NCBI RefSeq assembly: GCF_004000215.1
Contig: NZ_RBVY01000004.1
Span: forward strand, 124,001-188,000
Reading direction: 5' to 3'
Length of the DNA: 64,000 bases
From: Nitratireductor alexandrii
Lineage (GTDB): Bacteria; Pseudomonadota; Alphaproteobacteria; Rhizobiales; Rhizobiaceae
In this document: positions 58,163 through 64,000 of the stretch, one piece after another
Numbering within the stretch: position 1 is the first letter of the stretch
How the letters are laid out: each line of letters opens with the position of its first letter
Notes under the pieces: generated by a model
What the model saw: the letters and a program-made list of their open reading frames with translations, nothing else
The model's database searches: none
Told to the model about the DNA's origin: nothing
Program-made: the position numbers and the translations under genes

Positions 58163-60235
58163 TCACGCCTTTGCAGCGGTGATGATCAAATTGCCGTCGC
58201 CGTCGCTCACGGCCCGGTCGCCGGGTTCCAGCACGGTGGTGGCGTCCATCTGTTCCAGGATCGCCGGGCCGTCAATGCGGGCCTCAAGCGGCAGTTGTTC
58301 GCGGGCGTAGACGGGGGTGTCCAGCCAGTCGCCGGCAAACCAGACCGGCCGCGTCGCCGCCTGCGCGCCGGCGAGCGTGTCGGCCCGCCCGGCCGGATCG
58401 ATCAGCGTCGACAGGTCGAGTTCGGGGCGGATACCGATCACCGAGGTGTTGAGATTGACCAGATTGGCGCGGATTTCCGGCAGTTTTACCTTGAAACGGG
58501 CGAAATAGGCCTTTTCGAACAAGGCCTGCAGCGTGGCGCGCTCTACGGCGGGGCCGGGCAGCGCGACATTGAGAAGATGGGTCTGGCCGACGAACTGCAT
58601 GTCGGCGGAATGGACGATCTCGATGCGTTCGGGCCGCACCGCCTCGCGCGCGATCAGGTCGCGGCCCTCGCCGGCCTGTTCGTTGAGGATCGCCTGCACC
58701 GCCGCCATGTCGAGATCGGCCAGCGGCCGGTTCAGCGTGCGCACGAAATCGTGCCTGAGATCGGCGACCACGCAGCCGAGCGCGTTGGTGATGCCGGGCC
58801 GGGCCGGCACGATGACGCGCGGAATGCCCAGCTCGCGGGCGAGCGCGCAGGCATGCAGCGGGCCCGCGCCACCGAAGGCGAACAGCGAAAAATCGCGCGG
58901 GTCGTGCCCCTTGGCGATCGAGACCATGCGGATGGCGCCGGCCATCCTGAGATTGCCGATCCTGAGCACGGCGCCGGCCGCCCCGGTCGCGTCGAGGCCG
59001 AGCGGCGCGCCGAGCGTGCGCGCAAACACGTCGCCGATCGTGTCGAGATCGGCTGCCCCGTCGACGGCGAGAAGCTTTTGCGCATTGAGCCGGCCGAGCA
59101 GCAGATTGGCGTCCGACACGGTCGGCCGGGTGCCGCCGCGGCCGTAGCAGATCGGCCCGGGCAGCGCGCCGGCGCTCTCGGGGCCGACCTCCAAAAGCCC
59201 GGCATTGTTGACGCGGGCGATCGAGCCGCCGCCGGCGCCGACGGTGCGCACGTCCACCATCGGCACGTGGATCGGCATGGCGTATTCGATCTCGATCTCG
59301 TTGGAGACCGCCGGGCGGCTGGCGCGCACCATGGCGACGTCGGTCGAGGTGCCGCCCATGTCGTAGGTGACGATGTCGCCGAAGCCGGCGCGCCGCGCGG
59401 TGTAGGCGGCCGCCATCACGCCGGAGGCCGGACCCGACATCACCGTCTTGGCGGCCTCGCGCGCCACCAGTCCGGCCGAAATCATGCCGCCATTGCCGTT
59501 CATGACCAAAAATTCGCGCTTGTAGCCCTTGCCGCGCAGGTCGCGGCGCAGCCGCTCGACATAACGCTGCAGGATCGGCTGCACGGCGGCGTTGACGGCG
59601 GCCGTCACGCCGCGTTCGAACTCGCGCGCCTCCGACAGCAATGCGTGCGCCATGGTGATGTGGTCGTTGGGCCAGAGCTCGGCCGCGATCTCGGCGGCGC
59701 GCAATTCGTGGCGGGGATTGGCGTAGGCGTGCAGGAAATGAATGACGAGCGCCTCGCAGCCACGGTCGCGGAGCCGGACGACGGCGGCGCGCAGTTCGTC
59801 CTCGTCGAGCGGCGTGTGTACCGTGCCGGCCGCCGTCATGCGCTCGCCGACTTCGAGCCGCAAATCGCGCGCGATCACCGGCTCGAAACGGCCGGTCATG
59901 CCGTAGGGCTGCGGCCGGGTGCGCCGGCCGAGCTCGATAATGTCGCGAAAGCCGCGCGTGGTGATCATGCCGGTGCGCGCCAGCCGGCGTTCCAAGACCG
60001 CGTTGGTGGTGGTGGTGGTGCCGTGCACGATCAGGTCGATCGCCTCGACGGGAAAACCGGTCTGGGCGAGCGCGTCGACCACGCCCTCGGCCTGGTTGGC
60101 GCCGGTGGTGGGGGTCTTGGCGAGCCGGACCCGGCCGCCCGATGCCGCGTCGATCAGGATCAGGTCGGTAAACGTGCCGCCGACGTCGATGCCGGCCACG
60201 GTTGAGGCGGGGCCGGCGCGATTTTTTTCGTCCAT
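58163..60235 (-). CDS. hyuA: Hydantoinase A/oxoprolinase subunit (HyuA)
   Basis: This 690-residue ATP-binding subunit of a hydantoinase/oxoprolinase has an N-terminal VAGIDVGGTFTDLILID (ATP phosphate loop), VHGTTTTTNAVLERR (second loop) and VTYDMGGTSTDVAMVRASR. The C-terminal region has GPAILEQMDATTVLEPGD. It phosphorylates the ring amide for hydrolysis by HyuB. The ATG 60235 gives the standard length. An upstream extension to 60265 is possible. Operator C lies 82 bases before the start. It likely opens the lactam produced by the reductase. Confidence 0.93.
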   Translation of the reverse strand: MDEKNRAGPASTVAGIDVGGTFTDLILIDAASGGRVRLAKTPTTGANQAEGVVDALAQTGFPVEAIDLIVHGTTTTTNAVLERRLARTGMITTRGFRDIIELGRRTRPQPYGMTGRFEPVIARDLRLEVGERMTAAGTVHTPLDEDELRAAVVRLRDRGCEALVIHFLHAYANPRHELRAAEIAAELWPNDHITMAHALLSEAREFERGVTAAVNAAVQPILQRYVERLRRDLRGKGYKREFLVMNGNGGMISAGLVAREAAKTVMSGPASGVMAAAYTARRAGFGDIVTYDMGGTSTDVAMVRASRPAVSNEIEIEYAMPIHVPMVDVRTVGAGGGSIARVNNAGLLEVGPESAGALPGPICYGRGGTRPTVSDANLLLGRLNAQKLLAVDGAADLDTIGDVFARTLGAPLGLDATGAAGAVLRIGNLRMAGAIRMVSIAKGHDPRDFSLFAFGGAGPLHACALARELGIPRVIVPARPGITNALGCVVADLRHDFVRTLNRPLADLDMAAVQAILNEQAGEGRDLIAREAVRPERIEIVHSADMQFVGQTHLLNVALPGPAVERATLQALFEKAYFARFKVKLPEIRANLVNLNTSVIGIRPELDLSTLIDPAGRADTLAGAQAATRPVWFAGDWLDTPVYAREQLPLEARIDGPAILEQMDATTVLEPGDRAVSDGDGNLIITAAKA

Positions 60236-60316
60236 CTCGGTTTTCCCGAACGCGCGGCCTAACAATGGCCGGCAATTTGGAACAGCTCTCCCGGTCTCGA
60301 TCTTGACCCGATATTC

Positions 60317-60330
60317 ATTTGTATACTAAT
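60317..60330. promoter_or_regulatory. Operator-like site C between hyuA and fpr
   Basis: ATTTGTATACTAAT at 60317-60330 is an imperfect palindrome with core TTGTATACTA. It matches sites A and B and overlaps possible -10 boxes on both strands (TACTAA forward, with TTGACC 15 bases upstream at 60303; TACAAA reverse). It is AT-rich in GC-rich surroundings and could govern hyuAB and fpr together. Confidence 0.5.
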
Positions 60331-60445
60331 TAATTTCGCGAGCAAGACACAGGGTCGAACATCCCACGGACGGGCCCGGCACCGTCCGCCACAGCCGGCC
60401 GCCGCGCGGCCATTTCAACCGACGCTTGCCAGGAAGGTGCACCGG

Positions 60446-61273
60446 ATGACAAATGTCGCCGCAAACAGCAACGAGACTGCCCGCAAGCCGGACTTTCCGA
60501 TTCCCGCCGGCGTGCATGCCGAGACCGTGGTCTCGGTGAAACACTATACCGACCGGCTGTTTTCCTTCCGCATCACCCGCCCACAGAGCTTCCGCTTCCG
60601 CTCCGGCGAATTCGTGATGATCGGCCTGCCCAACGCCGAAAAGCCAGTGTTCCGCGCCTATTCGATCGCCAGCCCGGCCTGGGACGAGGAACTGGAGTTT
60701 TATTCGATCAAGGTGCCGAACGGCCCGCTGACGTCGGAATTGCAGAAGATCGTGCCCGGCGACACCGTTTTGTTGCGCCAGAAATCGACCGGCACGCTGG
60801 TCAACGACGCGCTGAGCCCGGCCAAGAGGCTCTACATGATCGCCACCGGCACCGGCATCGCCCCCTTCGCCAGCCTGATCCGCGATCCCGACACATATGA
60901 GAAATTCGACGAGATCGTGTTGACCAATACCTGCCGAGACGTCGCCGAGCTCGCTTATGGCGACGAGCTGATCGCCGCGTTGCGGGCCGATCCGCTGATC
61001 GGCGAGCTGGTCGCCGGGCGCGTGCGTTATTATCCCACCACCACGCGCGAGGACGGTGAGCGGACGGGACGCATCACCACGCTGATCGAATCGGGCAAGC
61101 TGTTTTCCGATCTCGGCGTCGCGCCGTTCGACCCCGCCAGCGACCGGGTGATGATCTGCGGATCGCTCGATATGATCCGCGACGTCAAGGCGCTGGTGGA
61201 AAAATCCGGCCTGGTCGAGGGCTCCAATGCCGCGCCGGCCGATTTCGTCGTCGAGCGCGCCTTCGTTGGCTGA
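60446..61273 (+). CDS. fpr: Ferredoxin--NADP+ reductase (Fpr type)
   Basis: This 275-residue FAD enzyme of the bacterial Fpr subclass has FAD motif FRAYSIASPAWDEELEFYSIKV (read in parts RAYSIASP and EFYSIKV), NADP-binding ATGTGIAPFASLIRDP, and C-terminal VMICGSLDMIRDVKALVE. It moves electrons between NADPH and ferredoxin or flavodoxin. Fpr genes are common in Hyphomicrobiales, so it may be a housekeeping gene, but its position across operator C from hyuA suggests that it could reduce ferredoxin for the reductase at 52987. AGGAAGG precedes ATG 60446. Confidence 0.9.
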   Translation: MTNVAANSNETARKPDFPIPAGVHAETVVSVKHYTDRLFSFRITRPQSFRFRSGEFVMIGLPNAEKPVFRAYSIASPAWDEELEFYSIKVPNGPLTSELQKIVPGDTVLLRQKSTGTLVNDALSPAKRLYMIATGTGIAPFASLIRDPDTYEKFDEIVLTNTCRDVAELAYGDELIAALRADPLIGELVAGRVRYYPTTTREDGERTGRITTLIESGKLFSDLGVAPFDPASDRVMICGSLDMIRDVKALVEKSGLVEGSNAAPADFVVERAFVG

Positions 61274-61307
61274 GCGGCGGCTCCGAACGAAGCCGCAGCA
61301 ACATCGC

Positions 61308-61346
61308 AAAAACCGCCTGGCGTCGCCCGACGCCGGCGGTTTTTTC
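61308..61346 (+). terminator. Rho-independent terminator after fpr
   Basis: AAAAACCGCC-T-GGCGTC pairs with GACGCC-G-GGCGGTTTTT around a small GCCC loop, giving a stem of about 18 pairs that ends in a run of T. It lies 35 bases after the fpr stop. Confidence 0.8.
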
Positions 61347-61494
61347 GTGAAAGGCCCTGCCCATACCTCGTCCATGGGCAGGGAACGGACCGTGCCTCCC
61401 GAATGTTGCCAGATCGCGTGGGAGATACGCTTTCAGGAATCACGGTCCGCAGCCTCGAACCTCGCCCATGAAGCCCGCCGCGTGTATGGTGCGA

Positions 61495-61668
61495 TCACGC
61501 ACCCCGCCGTCGCGGCGCGCCTGACATCAGGCCATAGACGATCGCGAGCACGACCAGGCCGCCAGCATAGACCGACGGCCGGATCTTCTGTTGAATCGTC
61601 AACCAAAGACCCCAGGCCATCCAGCCAAGAATCGCCATCACCATGAGAGTGGGAATCGACGGCATCAT
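61495..61668 (-). CDS. Possible small membrane protein
   Basis: This is a 57-residue open frame starting MMPSIPTLMVMAILGWMAWG (start ATG 61668 or the next one at 61665). It contains two hydrophobic segments (about 5-24 and 33-50) joined by TIQQKIRPSV. The basic C-terminus is RRRGA. No clear Shine-Dalgarno precedes it. An inverted repeat TGTCA-CAC-TGACA lies directly upstream at 61672-61684. It is downstream of tRNA-Lys on the same strand. I do not recognise a family, and coding is likely but not certain. Confidence 0.4.
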   Translation of the reverse strand: MMPSIPTLMVMAILGWMAWGLWLTIQQKIRPSVYAGGLVVLAIVYGLMSGAPRRRGA

Positions 61669-61729
61669 GCGTGTCACACTGACACAGCGTGTCGGCGGCG
61701 GCCAGCGGCCGGAACGGGCCGTGAACACC

Positions 61730-61768
61730 GTGCGAGAAAACCTTCTCGCACAGTGGTTTTTCTCGCAC
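61730..61768. repeat. Hairpin with an extra copy of one arm, downstream of tRNA-Lys
   Basis: GTGCGAGAA (61730-61738) pairs with TTCTCGCAC (61743-61751) over a 4-base loop. A second TTCTCGCAC lies at 61760-61768, giving a competing arm. On the minus strand this stands 50-88 bases after the tRNA and before the small membrane ORF. There is no T-run for a standard terminator. Confidence 0.5.
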
Positions 61769-61817
61769 GGCGTTCCGGTTTCGTTTCTTTTGGATTGTTG
61801 ATTTTATTGGGAGTTTT

Positions 61818-61893
61818 TGGTGAGCGCGCAGGGGCTCGAACCCTGGACCTACTGATTAAAAGTCAGTTGCTCTACCAACTGAGCTACGCGCTC
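61818..61893 (-). tRNA. tRNA-Lys (anticodon TTT)
   Basis: This 76-nt tRNA includes an encoded CCA. Read on the minus strand it starts GAGCGCGTAGCTCAGTTGGT and ends CGCGCTCACCA. The acceptor stem is 7 bp (GAGCGCG/CGCGCTC), with a D-loop TCAGTTGGTAGAGC, an anticodon stem CTGAC/GTCAG-like enclosing CTTTTAA (anticodon TTT) and a T-arm with GGTTCGAGCCC. It decodes AAA/AAG. No integrase or duplicated tRNA end is seen nearby. Confidence 0.96.
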
Positions 61894-61926
61894 CCGCAGG
61901 GCCGTTGCCGCCCCGAAAGTGGGCGG

Positions 61927-61955
61927 AAAATAGGGAGGCGCCACCCTCGGGTCAA
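61927..61955 (-). promoter_or_regulatory. Sigma-70 promoter for tRNA-Lys
   Basis: On the minus strand TTGACC (61955-61950) and TATTTT (61932-61927) are separated by exactly 17 bases. The -10 lies about 34 bases before the mature tRNA 5' end, which is a fitting distance for a short 5' leader. Confidence 0.7.
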
Positions 61956-62133
61956 CCGCAAAAGCGCGTCCGCGGCGATCTTGTTGGTGAAAGGTCGCGC
62001 GCCGGGCGCGGACCGGGACAATTCGCCCACAAAAGGGTGATTGGCACAGCCCGGTCGGCGAGGGTATAGCCGGGTCACGGCGGCGCGGCCGGCACGGGCC
62101 GGGCGCGCGCGGACACGAGGTGCAAGGGCCGTC

Positions 62134-62880
62134 ATGGCGATCGATGTCGGATATGCGAGCGCGGTCGGGGCAGGGGCTTTGTCCTTCCTGTCGCCCTGCG
62201 TCCTGCCGCTGGTGCCGCCCTATCTATGTTATATGGCCGGGGTTTCGGTGGAGGATTTCCGCGACGGCAACGCCGCCGCACAGGTCACCCGAACCAAGCT
62301 CGCCCTGCTCGGCGCGGCCGCCGCATTCGTGCTCGGCTTTTCCACCGTCTTCGTCGCGCTGGGCGCCGGCGCCTCGACCATCGGCGGCCTGTTGCGCGCC
62401 TGGCAGCAGGAACTGGCGATCGTCGCCGGCATCCTGATCATCCTGATGGGGCTGAATTTTCTCGGCCTGATCCGCATTCCCTTCCTGTCGCGCGAGGCCC
62501 GTTTCCAGACCGGCGGGTCGCAGGCCGGGCCGGCCGCGGCCTATCTGATGGGGCTGGCCTTCGCCTTCGGCTGGACGCCGTGCATCGGTCCCGTGCTCGG
62601 CCCGATCCTGACCCTGGCCGGGGGGCGCGGCACGGTCGGCGAGGGGGCGACGCTTTTGTTTGCCTATTCGCTCGGCCTCGGCATTCCGTTCCTGCTGGCG
62701 GCGCTGTTTTCGGGCGCCTTCATGCGCTTCCTCGGCCGTTTCCGCCTGCATCTTGGACGGGTGGAAAAGGTGATGGGCGGACTGTTGGTGATTGCCGGCG
62801 TGCTGTTTCTGACCGGCGGCATCCAGGCCGCTTCCTACTGGCTTTTGGAAACCTTTCCCGCGCTCGGTCAACTGGGATAG
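62134..62880 (+). CDS. ccdA: Cytochrome c biogenesis protein CcdA
   Basis: This 248-residue inner-membrane protein transfers reducing power from cytosolic thioredoxin to periplasmic thiol proteins used in cytochrome c assembly. It has six membrane segments and the two conserved cysteines in [18 protein letters not shown] (first half) and [17 protein letters not shown] (second half). AAGGG precedes the ATG at 62134. A longer frame from 62041 is basic and non-conserved. It lies just before glmU. Confidence 0.93.
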   Translation: MAIDVGYASAVGAGALSFLSPCVLPLVPPYLCYMAGVSVEDFRDGNAAAQVTRTKLALLGAAAAFVLGFSTVFVALGAGASTIGGLLRAWQQELAIVAGILIILMGLNFLGLIRIPFLSREARFQTGGSQAGPAAAYLMGLAFAFGWTPCIGPVLGPILTLAGGRGTVGEGATLLFAYSLGLGIPFLLAALFSGAFMRFLGRFRLHLGRVEKVMGGLLVIAGVLFLTGGIQAASYWLLETFPALGQLG

Positions 62881-62968
62881 GCCGCCGGCCCGCCGGGGCG
62901 ATTGGATTGCCGGGCGCGCAATGATAAAGACGGCGCGACCCGTCCCCAATCGCGATACGGAAATCTCC

Positions 62969-64000
62969 ATGAGTGAACGCAGTTGCCTGTCGATCATCCT
63001 CGCCGCCGGCGAGGGCACGCGCATGAAAAGCGATCTGCCGAAAGTGCTGCACCCGGTCGCCGGCCTGCCGATGGCCGCCCATGTGCTCGGCGCGGCGCGC
63101 GCGGCCGGCAGCGGCGCGCTCGCCCTGGTGGTCGGCCATGGCGCCGAAACCGTCTCCGAGACGCTGAAGTCCCACGCCGCCGGCTGCCGGACCTTTGTCC
63201 AGGCCGAACGGCTGGGCACGGCCCATGCCGTACTCGCCGCCCGCGACGCGATCGCCGACGGGTTCGACGATATTTTGGTGATGTTCGGCGACACGCCGCT
63301 GATCGAGGCCGAGGCGCTGGCCGAGGCGCGACAAGGCTTGGCCGACGGCGCCGCCGTGGTGGTGATGGGCTTTCGCACCGACAAGCCCGCCGGTTATGGC
63401 CGTCTGGTGGAACAGGGCGGCGAGCTGGTGGCGATTCGCGAGGACCGCGACTGCAGCGCGGCGGAACGGGCGATTACTTTTTGCAATGGCGGGCTGATGG
63501 CGATCGACGGCGCCCGGGCGCTCGGCCTGCTCGACGCGGTCGGCAACGACAACGCCAAGGGCGAATATTACCTGACCGACATCGTCGAGATCGCGCGCGC
63601 GCAGGGCCTGCGCGTGGTCGCGGCCGAGGTCGCGTTCGAAAATGTGCTCGGCATCAACAACCGCGCCGAACTGGCCGAGGCCGAGGCGATCTGGCAGACC
63701 CGCCGGCGCCGGCGCATGCTGCTCGACGGCGTGTCGATGACGGCGCCCGAGACGGTGTTTTTCGCCCACGACACGGTGATCGGCCGCGACACGGCGCTCG
63801 AGCCGCATGTCGTGTTCGGACCCGGCGTGCAGATCGGCGACCGGGTGCGCGTGCGCGGCTTTTCCCATATCGAGGGCGCCACGATCGCCGACGGCGCCGA
63901 AGTGGGTCCCTTCGCGCGGCTGCGGCCGGGCGCGGATCTCGGCGCCGGCGCCAAGGTGGGCAATTTCTGCGAGGTCAAGGCCGCCGAGATCGGTCCCGGC
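62969..64000 (+). CDS. glmU: Bifunctional GlmU, UDP-N-acetylglucosamine synthesis (partial)
   Basis: The first 344 residues are visible and the gene continues past the right edge (normally about 450). The N-terminal pyrophosphorylase domain holds [18 protein letters not shown] (residues about 11-28), FGDTPLIE (Mg-binding Asp) and [12 protein letters not shown]. The left-handed beta helix of the acetyltransferase begins near residue 255 ([20 protein letters not shown]). It makes UDP-GlcNAc for peptidoglycan and lipopolysaccharide. Confidence 0.96.
   Translation, partial: MSERSCLSIILAAGEGTRMKSDLPKVLHPVAGLPMAAHVLGAARAAGSGALALVVGHGAETVSETLKSHAAGCRTFVQAERLGTAHAVLAARDAIADGFDDILVMFGDTPLIEAEALAEARQGLADGAAVVVMGFRTDKPAGYGRLVEQGGELVAIREDRDCSAAERAITFCNGGLMAIDGARALGLLDAVGNDNAKGEYYLTDIVEIARAQGLRVVAAEVAFENVLGINNRAELAEAEAIWQTRRRRRMLLDGVSMTAPETVFFAHDTVIGRDTALEPHVVFGPGVQIGDRVRVRGFSHIEGATIADGAEVGPFARLRPGADLGAGAKVGNFCEVKAAEIGPG

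Noticed and set aside
61818-61893. tRNA-Lys as an attachment site of an integrated element
   Set aside because: No integrase, no duplicated tRNA end and no phage or ICE genes can be seen on either side within the window.

Overview
The window is about 64 kb of GC-rich DNA, densely packed with genes, from a bacterial chromosome. The organism is most likely an alphaproteobacterium of the Hyphomicrobiales (Rhizobiales). The main reason is the order eno-ftsB-pdhABC-lpdA-lipA-ratA-cinA-ispDF-dusB-ntrBCYX-trkA-dat-hfq-hflX-mazG, which is typical of that group. Lipoyl domains on both pyruvate dehydrogenase E1-beta and E2, and an NtrX lacking GAFTGA, fit the same placement. I cannot name a genus. I see no IS element, prophage, integrase, CRISPR array or rRNA.

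Region 1 (1-13.5 kb) is housekeeping and mixed metabolism. It holds a truncated AEC-type permease, two small membrane proteins, ruvX, a UPF0173 metallo-hydrolase, gatC-GNAT-gatA, an amidase, a LysM protein, the propionyl-CoA carboxylase beta chain, glyoxalase I, a double cold-shock-domain protein, a DUF192 protein and three alpha/beta hydrolases. Region 2 (13.6-41.5 kb) is the conserved Hyphomicrobiales backbone. It contains a 2-oxoglutarate/Fe(II) oxygenase, eno-ftsB, the whole pyruvate dehydrogenase operon with lpdA and lipA, isoprenoid ispDF, dusB-ntrB-ntrC-ntrY-ntrX-trkA (nitrogen control and potassium uptake), dat, hfq, hflX, a Glu/Leu-type dehydrogenase and mazG. A MarR gene and a large membrane protein of unknown function follow.

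Region 3 (43.7-61.3 kb) is the accessory part and the most interesting. It encodes a complete branched-chain-type ABC importer (livKHMGF), a divergent nicotinamidase, and an operon of an FAD subunit, a fused 2Fe-2S/molybdopterin hydroxylase, a 6-hydroxynicotinate-reductase-like protein, a UPF0280 (ApbE-like) protein, an AA_synth/DUF1185 protein and a MarR regulator. Convergent to this are hyuB and hyuA (ATP-dependent hydantoinase/oxoprolinase type), and divergent from hyuA is a ferredoxin-NADP reductase. A related inverted repeat, core TTGYRTACNA, lies in front of all three transcription starts (43754, 49305, 60317). This suggests one regulon. I infer a pathway that imports, hydroxylates, reduces and opens an N-heteroaromatic ring of the nicotinate type, with HyuAB possibly replacing the enamidase of the known clostridial route.

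Region 4 (61.3-64 kb) holds a terminator, a possible small membrane protein, tRNA-Lys(TTT) with a clear promoter, ccdA and a truncated glmU.
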